The position numbers and the translations under genes are program-made. A model generated the notes under the pieces. It made no database searches and was not told where the DNA came from. It saw nothing but the letters and a program-made list of their open reading frames with translations. A DNA stretch of 64,000 nucleotides from positions 7,750,001 to 7,814,000 of the forward strand of contig NZ_CP107917.1 of NCBI RefSeq assembly GCF_036014175.1, written 5' to 3'. Shown here piece after piece: positions 12,442-21,452 of this stretch; the first letter of the stretch is position 1; every line of letters begins with the position of its first letter. The DNA is from Streptomyces sp. NBC_00443 (GTDB taxonomy: Bacteria; Actinomycetota; Actinomycetes; Streptomycetales; Streptomycetaceae).

Positions 12442-14622
12442 TCAGCCGCCCCTCCCCGCCACGCCCTCCTCCGGCTCCCGTGCCGCCGCCGCAGCTCCCC
12501 CGTCCTCTCGGGCCAGTCGGTGTGGCCACCACACCTTGGGGCCCACGTCCAGGAACAGGGACGTCACCAGGACCGAGCGGACGATGAAGGTGTCCAGGAG
12601 GACGCCCAGGGCCACGGCGAAGCCGATTTCGGCGAAGGCGACCATGGGGAGGGTGCCGAGGGCTGCGAACGTGCCGGCGAGGACCAGGCCGGCCGAGGTG
12701 ATGACGGCGCCTGTGGCGGCGAGGGCGGTGATCACGCCGGGGCGGGTGCCCTGGTGGGCTGCCTCCTCGCGGATGCGGGTGGTGAGGAAGATGTTGTAGT
12801 CGATGCCGAGCGCCACCAGGAAGACGAAGACGAACAGCGGGAAGTCGGTCGACTCCCCGGCGTAGTCGAAGATGTGGCGGAAGGCGAGCGCGCTGATGCC
12901 GAGGGCTGCCGCGAAGGACAGGATCACCGTGCCCACCAGCAGGAGCGGGGCGATCAGGGCGCGCAGCAGGGCGCAGAGGATCAGGAGCACGACCAGCAGG
13001 ACCAGCGGGATGATCAGGATGTTGTCGTGCGTCGTCGCCTTGTCCATGTCCAGGAGGGCTGCTGTACCGCCGCCCACCTGGGCGTCGGCGTCCGGCACCG
13101 CGTGGACGGCGTCGCGGACCCGCTCGACGGTCTGTTTCGCGGCGTCGCTGTCGGCGGGAGCGGTCATCGTCGCCTCGAAGAGGACCTTGTCTTCGAACGA
13201 CGGTTTTGTGCCTGGTGGCAGGCCCAGTGAGGTGGGGACGACGCCCTGTGTCTCCGCCACCGCGCGGCCGACCTCCACGGCCTGGGCCTGGTTGCTGACG
13301 ATGACCAGCGGGTCGCCGCTGCCGGCCGGGAAGTAGCGCGCGGAGACCTCCTGGCCGGTGATCGAGTCCGGCTTGTCGGTGAACGCGTCGGCGTTGCTCA
13401 GCCCCTCGGCGCGCAGCTGGATCAGGCCGAGGGAGCAGACCGCGAGGGCGATCGCCGTGACGGCCCAGACCATGCGCGGGCGATGGGAGATACGGCGGCC
13501 CATGCGGGCCCAGATGCCCCGCTTGTCCGGGTTCTCGGTGCCCAGGTGCGGGATCACCGGCCAGAAGATCCAGCGGCCGAAGATGACCAGCAGGGCGGGG
13601 AACAGGGACATCATCGCGAGCAGGGCCACCGCCACGCCGATCGCGGCCACCGGGCCGAGGCCTCTCGTGGAGTTCATCTCCGCCGCCAGCAGCACCAGCA
13701 TGCTCAGCACGACGGTCGCACCGGAGGCGATCACCGCCGGGCCGGCGCGGTGCAGGGCAAGGGCCATCGCCTCGTGGCGGTCCTCGTGACGGCGCAGTTC
13801 CTCTCTGTAGCGGGCGACGAGCAGGAGCGCGTAGTCCGTGCCCGCGCCGAACACCAGGACCGTGAGGATGCCCGCGCTCTGACCGTTGACGGTCAGGCCC
13901 GCGTGTTCCGCCAGGAGATAGATCAGGGCCTGCGCGGTGAACAGGGCGACGATCACGGCGGCGAGGGGGACCAGGAGCAGGGTGGGACTGCGGTAGGTGA
14001 GCAGGAGCATGACGATGACGACCACCATCGCCGAGAACAGCAGTGTGGAGTCGATGCCCTCGAAGGCCTCGGAGAAGTCCGCGGAAGTGCCGCCCGGGCC
14101 CGTGATGTGCACGGTCAGCCCGCCGCCGCCCTCGCCGACGACGTCCTTGATGGAGTCCACCGCGGGTGCGATGCGCTCCCAGCCCTGCTCGTCCATCGTG
14201 ATCGGGACCTGCACCTGGGCCGCGCGCGGGTCCAGTTCGCGGTCGAAGACCGGGCCCCGGGTCTCGGCGCCGCGGATGCCGTGGTCGGTGAGCTGCTTGA
14301 GCTGCGCCACGTCCTCGGTGATCGCCGCACGGTCCTGTGCCGTCAGGCCGCCGTCGCGGGCGTAGACGACGACCGCAGGGATCTGCTCCGGCCTGAAGTC
14401 CTCGGAGATCTCCAGGACTTGGGTGGATTCGGCGGACCCAGGCAGCCAGGAGGCCGCGTCGTTGTCCTGCGCGTCGGTGAGCTTCTGCGCGAACGGTGCT
14501 GCCAGGAGCAGCACCGCCAGCCACAGGACGAGCACCACCCACTTGGCGCGTCGTCCACAGACCAGATGGGCGACGCCCCGCTGTCCCGAAGGGGACTGCC
14601 CCTTCTCCTGGGTCTGAGTCAT
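12442..14622 (-). CDS. MMPL/RND family membrane exporter
   Basis: A 726-residue membrane protein of the MMPL family (MmpL/ActII-3-like), probably a proton-driven exporter of a lipid or secondary metabolite. After a short cytoplasmic N-terminus come TM1 (WVVLVLWLAVLLLAAPF), an extracytoplasmic porter domain (about residues 50-200), a TM bundle containing GAGTDYALLLVARYREELR, a second porter domain, and a second TM bundle containing the matching ALGIDYNIFLTTRIREEAA. These paired Asp-Tyr motifs carry the proton relay. ATG 14622 has GGGGGTGGCC upstream; longer open frame exists but looks non-coding. Substrate is unknown. Confidence 0.88.
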   Translation of the reverse strand: MTQTQEKGQSPSGQRGVAHLVCGRRAKWVVLVLWLAVLLLAAPFAQKLTDAQDNDAASWLPGSAESTQVLEISEDFRPEQIPAVVVYARDGGLTAQDRAAITEDVAQLKQLTDHGIRGAETRGPVFDRELDPRAAQVQVPITMDEQGWERIAPAVDSIKDVVGEGGGGLTVHITGPGGTSADFSEAFEGIDSTLLFSAMVVVIVMLLLTYRSPTLLLVPLAAVIVALFTAQALIYLLAEHAGLTVNGQSAGILTVLVFGAGTDYALLLVARYREELRRHEDRHEAMALALHRAGPAVIASGATVVLSMLVLLAAEMNSTRGLGPVAAIGVAVALLAMMSLFPALLVIFGRWIFWPVIPHLGTENPDKRGIWARMGRRISHRPRMVWAVTAIALAVCSLGLIQLRAEGLSNADAFTDKPDSITGQEVSARYFPAGSGDPLVIVSNQAQAVEVGRAVAETQGVVPTSLGLPPGTKPSFEDKVLFEATMTAPADSDAAKQTVERVRDAVHAVPDADAQVGGGTAALLDMDKATTHDNILIIPLVLLVVLLILCALLRALIAPLLLVGTVILSFAAALGISALAFRHIFDYAGESTDFPLFVFVFLVALGIDYNIFLTTRIREEAAHQGTRPGVITALAATGAVITSAGLVLAGTFAALGTLPMVAFAEIGFAVALGVLLDTFIVRSVLVTSLFLDVGPKVWWPHRLAREDGGAAAAAREPEEGVAGRGG

Positions 14623-14756
14623 GGCCACCCCCGCAGCTCTCCGTGGAGCCGGTCGGCCGCCCAGCATGGCACGCGCGAACCGGACACAACATCCGATGAA
14701 CGTCTTAGGTCTGTACTGGCGCGAACATTCGTGCTCCGGCATGGCAGTCTTGGGTC

Positions 14757-15443
14757 ATGGCCCCGCAGATCAACCCCAGCATCCTGTCCGCCGACTTCGC
14801 CCGCCTCGCGGACGAGGCGAAGGCGGTCGAGGGAGCCGACTTCCTCCACGTCGACGTCATGGACAACCATTTCGTCCCGAACCTCACGCTCGGCGTGCCG
14901 GTCGTAGAGTCCCTGGCCCGTGCGACGGACACTCCGCTGGACTGCCATCTGATGATCGAGGCCCCCGATCGGTGGGCGCCCCAGTACATCGAAGCGGGTG
15001 CCTCCTCCGTCACCTTCCATATCGAGGCCGCCGCGGCCCCGGTACGGCTTGCTCGGGAGATCCGGGCCAAGGGCGCCCGTGCCTCCATGGCGCTCAAGCC
15101 CGCGACGCCCATCGAGCCGTACGAGGATCTGCTCCCCGAACTCGACATGCTGCTGATCATGACGGTCGAGCCGGGTTTCGGTGGTCAGGCGTTTCTCGAC
15201 ATCATGCTTCCGAAGATTCGCCGCACCCGCGAGTTGATCAGCAAGCACGGCCTCGACCTGTGGCTCCAGGTCGACGGCGGTGTCTCGGCCTCGACGATCG
15301 AGCGGTGTGCGGAGGCGGGCGCGGACGTCTTCGTCGCCGGTTCGGCGGTGTACGGGGCCGATGACCCGGCCGCGGCGGTCCGTGCGCTGCGCGCGCAGGC
15401 GGAGGCGGTGACGAAGTCGGCGGCCTGGGCATGCGACCACTGA
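14757..15443 (+). CDS. rpe: Ribulose-phosphate 3-epimerase
   Basis: Interconverts ribulose-5-P and xylulose-5-P in the pentose phosphate pathway. The 228-residue TIM barrel has INPSILSADFARLADE, the metal-binding HVDVMDNHFVPN, DCHLMIE, the phosphate loop MTVEPGFGGQAF and VDGGV. The normal metal ligands (two His, two Asp) are present. It is divergent from the MMPL gene and 78 bases upstream of the SorC regulator. Confidence 0.96.
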   Translation: MAPQINPSILSADFARLADEAKAVEGADFLHVDVMDNHFVPNLTLGVPVVESLARATDTPLDCHLMIEAPDRWAPQYIEAGASSVTFHIEAAAAPVRLAREIRAKGARASMALKPATPIEPYEDLLPELDMLLIMTVEPGFGGQAFLDIMLPKIRRTRELISKHGLDLWLQVDGGVSASTIERCAEAGADVFVAGSAVYGADDPAAAVRALRAQAEAVTKSAAWACDH

Positions 15444-15521
15444 GCCAAGGGAACGTGAACGGCGCCCATCAGGGCGGATCAAGAGCGCCGGATCTGCAAG
15501 GATGAACGGCGAATCCAGAGT

Positions 15522-16565
15522 GTGAACAGCAGTGAGGAGATCGCCGTGTCGGGTATGTCGGCGGGCCGGTCAGCCATGCGGATGGGACCCGCTGAGCTGG
15601 TGCAGGCGGCGGCCATGGCCCGCCGCTTCTACCTTGAGGGCAAATCCAAGATCCAGATCGCCGAGGAGTTCGGCGTCAGCCGCTTCAAGGTGGCCCGGGT
15701 CCTGGAGACCGCTCTCGAACGGGATCTGGTGCGCATCGAGATCCGCGTACCGGCCGAGCTGGACGCCGATCGCTCGGACGCACTGCGCGCCCGGTACGGC
15801 CTCCGGCATGCCGTCGTGGTCGAGTCCCCGGCCGAGGCCGAGGAGTCACCCGACCCCGAGAACCTGGGAGAGGTGGCCGCCGAACTGCTCGGCGAGCTGG
15901 TGAACGAAGGGGATGTGCTGGGCCTGGCCTGGGGCCGGTCCACCATCCACATGGCCGCGGCCCTGGACCGGCTGCCGCCGTGCACGGTGGTGCAGTTGAC
16001 GGGCGTGTACGACGCAGGGACCGCCGAGCGCGGTTCGGTCGAGGCGGTGCGCCGCGCCGCCCAGGTGTCCGGCGGCGACGCCCACCCCATCTACGCGCCG
16101 ATGCTGCTGCCGGACGCGGCCACCGCGGCGGCGCTGCGGCACCAGACCGGAATCGCCCGGGCCTTCGAGTACTTCGACAAGGTCACGGTCGCCTGCGTCT
16201 CCATCGGCTCCTGGGAGCCGGGCATCTCGACGGTGCACGACATGCTCAGCGACGAGGAGCGGGCTCATTACGCCTCGCTCGGCGTCGCCGCCGAGATGTC
16301 CGCGCACCTCTTCGACGCCGAGGGACGCCGGGTCGGACGGGACCTGGGGGAGCGGTGCATCACGGTCAAGGCCGACCAGCTCCGCCGTATCCCGGAGGTC
16401 GTCGCGATCGCCGGCGGGCAGCGCAAGGGGCCCGCGATCGACGCGGTGCTTCGGTCCGGCCTCGTCACCAGCCTGGTGACGGACACGTCGGCGGCGGACT
16501 ATCTGATGACGGCCGGTCCGACCCCGAAGTCGACGCTCAACAGGACGGATCCGGACGGGCACTGA
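15522..16565 (+). CDS. SorC/DeoR-type sugar-binding transcriptional regulator
   Basis: A 347-residue regulator. The N-terminal HTH (ARRFYLEGKSKIQIAEEFGV then SRFKVARVLETALE) is followed by a SorC-type phosphosugar-binding domain resembling phosphosugar isomerases (VLGLAWGRSTIHMAAAL, then VAIAGGQRKGPAIDAVLRSG). The effector is probably a sugar phosphate, and pentose phosphates are a reasonable guess because rpe is just upstream on the same strand. GTG 15522 is used; GTG 15546, with GAGGAG seven bases upstream, is an equally plausible start giving 339 residues. Confidence 0.87.
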   Translation: MNSSEEIAVSGMSAGRSAMRMGPAELVQAAAMARRFYLEGKSKIQIAEEFGVSRFKVARVLETALERDLVRIEIRVPAELDADRSDALRARYGLRHAVVVESPAEAEESPDPENLGEVAAELLGELVNEGDVLGLAWGRSTIHMAAALDRLPPCTVVQLTGVYDAGTAERGSVEAVRRAAQVSGGDAHPIYAPMLLPDAATAAALRHQTGIARAFEYFDKVTVACVSIGSWEPGISTVHDMLSDEERAHYASLGVAAEMSAHLFDAEGRRVGRDLGERCITVKADQLRRIPEVVAIAGGQRKGPAIDAVLRSGLVTSLVTDTSAADYLMTAGPTPKSTLNRTDPDGH

Positions 16566-16575
16566 CGGCATGTCA

Positions 16576-16605
16576 GAAGGGGGTGGCCCAACGGTCGCCC
16601 CCTTC
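16576..16605 (+). terminator. Terminator hairpin after the SorC gene
   Basis: A 13-bp stem including two G-U pairs, 16576-16588 with 16593-16605, has loop CAAC. It lies 10 bases after the regulator stop and ahead of the barstar gene. Confidence 0.7.
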
Positions 16606-16649
16606 GTTCATCTGCTTCATCCGATCACTACGACCTTGGCGGTACTGAG

Positions 16650-16964
16650 ATGACGGAGCTCGTGGTCCCGCTGGACCTCGACGGGATCACGGACAAGGCC
16701 GGCCTGATGGACCGCATCGCCCGTGCCCTGGCCCTGCCCGACTGGTTCGGCCGCAACTGGGACGCGCTCGCCGACTCCCTGTCCGACCACACCGTCTGGC
16801 CGGCGGGCGCAGTGGAGCAGGGGCTGCTGGTCGTCGTACGGAACTGGCGGGCGTACGCGAAGGCGCGGCCCGACGAGTGGGAGACCGCCCAGGACGTGTT
16901 CTCCGAGGCCGTGGACCGGACGGAGGCGCTCACGGTGGTGCTCGCTCTTGGAGGATCCTCCTAG
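16650..16964 (+). CDS. Barstar-family protein without a barnase partner
   Basis: A 104-residue protein of the barstar fold, which inhibits barnase-type ribonucleases. The family core LPDWFGRNWDALADSL is present; in barstar this region contacts the RNase active site. No secreted RNase or toxin gene lies beside it: the neighbours are a SorC regulator and guaB1. It could be a resident immunity protein against incoming or distant RNases, or a relative with another role. ATG 16650 is preceded by only a weak ribosome site. Confidence 0.85.
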   Translation: MTELVVPLDLDGITDKAGLMDRIARALALPDWFGRNWDALADSLSDHTVWPAGAVEQGLLVVVRNWRAYAKARPDEWETAQDVFSEAVDRTEALTVVLALGGSS

Positions 16965-17095
16965 GGAGCCTCTGACCTGCTTGGATGATGTGACCGTGCA
17001 TCGCATTCCGGTCAGCATGGGACAATGAAGTACGTGCTCTTCCCCCTGGCTGACCTGTCCGGGGGCCACCTCTGATCGACTGGGATGTGCAGCAC

Positions 17096-18538
17096 GTGCG
17101 TTTCCTCAATGACATCCAGCCCGCGTACGACCTGACGTACGACGACGTCTTCATGGTCCCGAGCCGCAGCGCTGTGGGCTCGCGGCAGGGCGTGGACCTC
17201 AGCTCCCCGGACGGCACGGGCACCACCATCCCGCTGGTCGTCGCCAACATGACCGCCATCGCCGGCCGCCGGATGGCCGAGACGATGGCACGGCGCGGCG
17301 GCCTGGTGGTCATCCCGCAGGACATCCCGATCGAGGTCGTCACCGAGGTCGTCTCCTGGGTGAAGAGCCGGCACCACGTCCTCGACACCCCGATCGTGCT
17401 GGCCCCGCACCAGACCGTCGCCGACGCGCTGGCCCTGCTGCCCAAGCGCGCGCACAACGCCGGTGTGGTCGTCGACGACGGCTTCAAGCCGATCGGCGTG
17501 GTCACCGACTCCGACCTGTCCGGCGTGGACCGCTTCACGCAGCTCGAAGTGGTCATGTCCCGGGACCTGCTGCTCCTGGACGCGGACCTCGACCCGCGCG
17601 AGGCCTTCAACACCCTCGACCACCACAACCGGCGTTACGCCCCCGCCGTCGACAAGGACGGCCGTCTCGCGGGCATCCTCACGCGCAAGGGCGCCTTGCG
17701 CGCCACCCTGTACTCGCCGGCCGTCGACGCCAACGGCAAGCTGCGTATAGCGGCTGCCGTCGGCATCAACGGCGACGTGGCGGGCAAGGCCAAGCAGCTG
17801 CTCGACGCGGGCGTCGACACGCTCGTCATCGACACGGCGCACGGCCACCAGGAGTCGATGATCGCCGCGATCCGGACCGTGCGGGCGCTCGACCCGCAGG
17901 TGCCGATCGTGGCCGGCAACATCGTGGCCGCCGAGGGTGTGCGGGACCTGATCGAGGCAGGCGCGGACATCATCAAGGTCGGTGTCGGCCCCGGGGCCAT
18001 GTGCACGACCCGCATGATGACCGGCGTCGGCCGGCCGCAGTTCTCCGCGGTCCTGGAGTGCGCCGCCGAGGCGAAGAAGTACGGCAAGCACGTCTGGGCC
18101 GACGGTGGCGTCCGGCACCCGCGCGATGTCGCCATGGCGCTGGCCGCCGGTGCGTCCAACGTGATGGTCGGGTCCTGGTTCGCGGGGACTTTCGAGTCGC
18201 CGGGCGACCTCCAGCAGGACGCGAACGGCCGCCTCTACAAGGAGTCGTTCGGCATGGCCTCCGCGCGGGCCGTGGCCAACCGTACGTCCGACGAGTCGTC
18301 GTACGACCGGGCCCGCAAGGCGCTGTTCGAGGAGGGTATCTCCACCTCGCGCATGTTCCTCGACCCGGACCGGCCGGGCGTGGAGGACCTGATCGACTCG
18401 ATCATCGCGGGCGTGCGGTCCTCCTGCACCTACGCCGGCGCCGGCTCCCTGGAGGAGTTCGCCGCGAAGGCCGTCGTCGGCATCCAGAGCGCGGCCGGTT
18501 ACGCGGAGGGCAAGCCGCTGCACGCCAGCTGGAGCTGA
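17096..18538 (+). CDS. guaB1: GuaB1-family IMP dehydrogenase-related protein (probable GMP reductase)
   Basis: A 480-residue TIM barrel with an inserted pair of CBS domains (about residues 95-205). The catalytic loop GPGAMCTTRMMTGVG places the nucleophile at Cys303, and VDTAHGHQ and WADGGVRHPRDVAMALAAGA are conserved. This GuaB1 subfamily is distinct from the true IMP dehydrogenase GuaB2, and mycobacterial members have been reported to act as GMP reductases in purine salvage; that role is inferred here. GTG 17096 is preferred over GTG 17087 because GGGA lies 10 bases upstream rather than one. Confidence 0.88.
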   Translation: MRFLNDIQPAYDLTYDDVFMVPSRSAVGSRQGVDLSSPDGTGTTIPLVVANMTAIAGRRMAETMARRGGLVVIPQDIPIEVVTEVVSWVKSRHHVLDTPIVLAPHQTVADALALLPKRAHNAGVVVDDGFKPIGVVTDSDLSGVDRFTQLEVVMSRDLLLLDADLDPREAFNTLDHHNRRYAPAVDKDGRLAGILTRKGALRATLYSPAVDANGKLRIAAAVGINGDVAGKAKQLLDAGVDTLVIDTAHGHQESMIAAIRTVRALDPQVPIVAGNIVAAEGVRDLIEAGADIIKVGVGPGAMCTTRMMTGVGRPQFSAVLECAAEAKKYGKHVWADGGVRHPRDVAMALAAGASNVMVGSWFAGTFESPGDLQQDANGRLYKESFGMASARAVANRTSDESSYDRARKALFEEGISTSRMFLDPDRPGVEDLIDSIIAGVRSSCTYAGAGSLEEFAAKAVVGIQSAAGYAEGKPLHASWS

Positions 18539-18559
18539 CGTCTCAACGCCTTTGCGCAC

Positions 18560-18595
18560 GGCCCCCGTTGTCCCGCCCGCCGGGAGACGGGGGCC
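18560..18595 (+). terminator. Terminator hairpin after guaB1
   Basis: GGCCCCCGT (18560-18568) pairs with 18587-18595, and inner TCCCG pairs with CGGGA. The stem is followed by GTTTC, 21 bases after the guaB1 stop. Confidence 0.75.
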
Positions 18596-19030
18596 GTTTC
18601 GCGTGCCGCCCTTTCGCCCGATGGCGCGGCCTGCTGTATCGGGCGGCTTCGGGTAGTCGGTGGCTTGTCGCGCCCACGCGGCGGAGCCGCATATCGATAC
18701 AGCCCCGCGCCCCTGGGGACGTCCGCTGCGCGCGATGAGCGGCATGAGCAGGCAGACCCCTGCGCGTTCCTGGTCAAGGCCTTCCGAAGCCCTCCGGGAG
18801 GACCTCCGCGCAACGGTCTGAAGCCCCGCTGCAACGAACACCCACCCAGCCCCCAGACACGCAATGATCTTGCGGGTATGCGCAAGGTTGCTGCATTTCA
18901 CCAGCAACGCCGATCCTCGTAGGCTGTCGCCTCGTACGTGGCGTGGCAGGGACCCCGCTCGGTGGGTCCCTGCTCGAAGGGGTGCCGCCAGTCCCTGCCG
19001 CCCTGAACGGCAGCGATAAGGAGCCAGCGC
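18596..19030. other. Long leader region upstream of the amino-acid permease
   Basis: This 435-base region has no supported gene. It contains a CCCCGCGCCCCTGGGGA element near 18703-18720, related to common streptomycete intergenic repeats, and an Lrp-like operator listed separately. The permease promoter is expected between about 18840 and 19000. Confidence 0.4.
18869..18908. promoter_or_regulatory. Candidate Lrp/AsnC operator upstream of the permease
   Basis: Two adjacent inverted repeats lie here: CTTGCG-N6-CGCAAG (18869-18886) and GTTGCT-N10-AGCAAC (18887-18908). TTGCG/CGCAA half-sites suit Lrp/AsnC proteins, and an Lrp-type gene follows the permease at 20513. The site is 123 bases upstream of the permease start. 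The link to that regulator is inference. Confidence 0.5.
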
Positions 19031-20502
19031 GTGCTCGACCAAGGCGCACCCCCGCAGAACCCAAGCCAGACCGCCGCCCCCGCGTCCCTCGGAGTCGGCG
19101 CGCGCCTCATGCGTCGCAAGCCCGTGGAACACCTGGTCGCGGAGGGTGGCCAGGGTGAGGGAGGGTCCCTGCGGCGCTCTCTCGGCATGTGGCAGCTGAC
19201 CATGATCAGCATCGGTGCCACTCTCGGCACCGGCATCTTCGTCGTCCTCGGCGACGCCGTCCCGGAGGCCGGACCCGCGGTCACCCTGGCCTTTGTGATC
19301 GCCGGTCTCACGGCGTTGTTCTCGGCCCTGTCGTACGCCGAGCTGGCGGGCAGCATCCCCGTCGCGGGCTCCTCGTACTCGTATGCGTACGCAACGATGG
19401 GTGAGCTGGTCGCGTGGGTCTGCGGCTGGTGTCTGGTGCTGGAGTACGGCGTGTCGGTGGCCGCCGTCGCCGTCGGCTGGGGCGAGTACCTCAACGAGCT
19501 GCTGGACGGGACGATAGGCGTCACCATCCCGTCCGTGCTGTCCTCGGCACCCGGTGAGGGCGGGATCATCAACCTGCCCGCCCTGATCGTCGTGCTGCTG
19601 GCGATGATCTTCCTGCTCGGTGGCGTCCGTGAGTCCGCTCGGGCCAACACGATCATGGTCGCCGTCAAGATCGCCGCGCTGGTGCTGTTCTGCTCGGTCG
19701 GCTTCATCGGCTTCAAGTCCGGCAACTACGAGGACTTCATGCCGCTCGGCATGGCCGGCGTGAGCGCCGCGGGTGCCACGCTCTTCTTCTCGTACATCGG
19801 CTTCGACGCCGCCTCCACGGCCGGTGAGGAGGCCAAGGACCCCAAGCGGGACCTGCCGCGGGCCATCATGCTGTCGCTGATCATCGTGACCGCGCTGTAC
19901 GTGCTCGTCGCGGGTGTCGCCGTCGGTGCCTGGCACTGGACCAAGTTCGAGGGCTCCAGTGCCTCCCTCGCCGCGATCATGAACGACGTCAGCGGCCAGT
20001 CCTTCTGGGGCACCCTGCTCGCGCTCGGCGCGGTCATCTCCATCGCGAGCGTCGTGCTCACCGTGCTCTACGGCCAGACCCGTGTCCTGTTCGCGATGTC
20101 CCGTGACGGCCTGGTGCCGAAGGCGTTCGGCAAGGTCCACAAGAAGACCGGCGCCCCCGCGTCAACACGGTCATCGTGTCCCTCTTCTGCGGTGCGCTCG
20201 CTGCCCTCATCCCGCTGGGCAAGCTCGTCGACGCGACCAGCATCGGCACGCTCTTCGCCTTCGCGCTGGTCAACATCGCGGTGATCATCCTGCGGTACCG
20301 GCGGCCGGAGCTCGAGCGCACGTTCAGGGTGCCGTTCGGGCCGGTGCTGCCGGTGCTGGGCTTCCTGTTCTGCGCGTACAACATGTTCAGCCTGGACACC
20401 GTGACCTGGGTGGTCTTCGGGTTCTGGATGGCGGCCGGTCTCGTGTTCTACTTCGTGTACGGCTATCGCCGTTCCCGTCTTGCGACACCAGAAGCGAAGT
20501 GA
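19031..20502 (+). CDS. APC-family cationic amino-acid permease, apparent frameshift
   Basis: A probable amino-acid importer of about 490 residues with some 12 membrane segments. The N-terminal part shows TMISIGATLGTGIFVVLGDA, typical of the cationic amino-acid transporter group, then GSSYSYAYATMGELVAWVCG and FFSYIGFDAASTAGEEAKDP. After KVHKKTGAP the frame is lost; the next frame continues VNTVIVSLFCGALAALIPLG to the stop at 20500-20502. One extra C in the run at 20154-20158 restores the gene. GTG 19031 follows AAGGAG. The Lrp-type regulator starts 10 bases after the stop, and a candidate Lrp operator lies upstream. Confidence 0.87.
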
Positions 20503-20512
20503 ACCACCCGCA

Positions 20513-20965
20513 GTGCTGAACGATCTCGACGAACGCATCGTGCACGCCCTCGCCGAGGACGCCCGCCGCTCCTACGCGGACATCGGGCAACTGGTCGGCC
20601 TGTCCGCGCCCGCCGTGAAACGGCGCGTGGACCGGCTGCGCGCCACCGGAGCGATCACCGGATTCACCGTACGGGTGGATCCGGCGGCGCTGGGCTGGGA
20701 GACCGAGGGGTTCGTCGAGATCTACTGCCGGCACAACACCTCGCCGGACACGATCAGGCGGGGGCTGGAGCGGTACCAGGAGGTCGTGGCGGCGTCCACG
20801 GTCACCGGTGACGCGGACGCGGTCGTGCAGGTGTTCGCCTCCGACATGCGGCACTTCGAGCGGGTCCTCGAGCGGATCGCGGGGGAGCCGTTCGTGGAGC
20901 GGACCAAGTCGGTGCTGGTGTTGTCGCCCTTGTTGCGGCGGTTTTCGTCCGGGTCGCCCACGTAG
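20513..20965 (+). CDS. Lrp/AsnC-family transcriptional regulator
   Basis: A 150-residue regulator with an N-terminal winged HTH (LNDLDERIVHALAEDARRSY, ADIGQLVGLSAPAVKRRVDR) and a C-terminal RAM ligand domain (VDPAALGWETEGFVEIYC to ERTKSVLVLSPLLRR). Members sense amino acids and regulate amino-acid transport. Its position immediately after the permease suggests it is cotranscribed and controls that gene. GTG 20513 is used because the family begins at LNDLDERI; a start 11 codons earlier would overlap the permease. Confidence 0.9.
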   Translation: MLNDLDERIVHALAEDARRSYADIGQLVGLSAPAVKRRVDRLRATGAITGFTVRVDPAALGWETEGFVEIYCRHNTSPDTIRRGLERYQEVVAASTVTGDADAVVQVFASDMRHFERVLERIAGEPFVERTKSVLVLSPLLRRFSSGSPT

Positions 20966-20971
20966 TTCTTC

Positions 20972-21020
20972 GGCTGCGGGCCGGTGGGTGCCTTTCGCGC
21001 AGTTCCCCGCGCCCCTACAG
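20972..21020. repeat. Streptomyces dispersed intergenic repeat (GCGCAGTTCCCCGCGCCCCT type)
   Basis: GGCTGCGGGCCGGTGGGTGC, a short gap and GCGCAGTTCCCCGCGCCCCT together match a repeat common at gene ends in streptomycetes. It fills the space between the Lrp stop and the convergent SRPBCC gene, overlapping the latter's last codons. The call relies on prior knowledge, since only one full copy is visible. Confidence 0.6.
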
Positions 21021-21377
21021 GGCGTTCCTGCGGACCTTCTTCAGCATGTGCCGTACGACCAGTGCATGGGCGCCGGTGCCGATGACGAGCCCTCGGTAGA
21101 CGGTGCCCGCCCGGCCCGGGAATCTCGCCCTTGTCTCGGCCCGCACATGCGTGTGGCCCTCGGGCGTCTCGTCCAGGTGGAAGAGCAGGGCGTACGCCGA
21201 GAAGGGGTGGTGGCCCACGTAGGCCAGCTCCTTGCCCGGGACCGACACCGCCACGCGGAAGCCTCGGGAGCCGTTCATCAAGGCGTCCAGCTCGTGCCAG
21301 ACGGCGTCGGTGTTCGCCTCGACCGTCGTCGTGTGTTCGTCGACGAACGGCAGGGCGGGGATCTCGGTGGCGTCCAT
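21015..21377 (-). CDS. SRPBCC-like protein of unknown function
   Basis: A 120-residue soluble protein. The pattern of a first strand with TTTVEANTDAVWHELDALMN, central strands with ALLFHLDETPEGHTHVRAET and a final amphipathic helix (HALVVRHMLKKVRR) suggests a START/SRPBCC ligand-binding fold. No catalytic residues or ligand can be named. It is transcribed toward the Lrp gene and lies 76 bases downstream of the GntR gene on the same strand. Confidence 0.7.
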   Translation of the reverse strand: MDATEIPALPFVDEHTTTVEANTDAVWHELDALMNGSRGFRVAVSVPGKELAYVGHHPFSAYALLFHLDETPEGHTHVRAETRARFPGRAGTVYRGLVIGTGAHALVVRHMLKKVRRNAL

Positions 21378-21452
21378 GGGGGAAGCCTCGCGCGGCCGCC
21401 CACGGCGGGGCCTCCTCCAGCGGGTGGAGGCGGGTAGCCGTTCGGGGAGGGG

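Noticed and set aside
17012..20140. Very long open frame on the minus strand (over 1000 codons)
   Set aside because: It lies opposite guaB1 and the permease, has Arg/Gly/Asp/His-rich composition with no domains, and is the usual shadow of high-G+C coding DNA.
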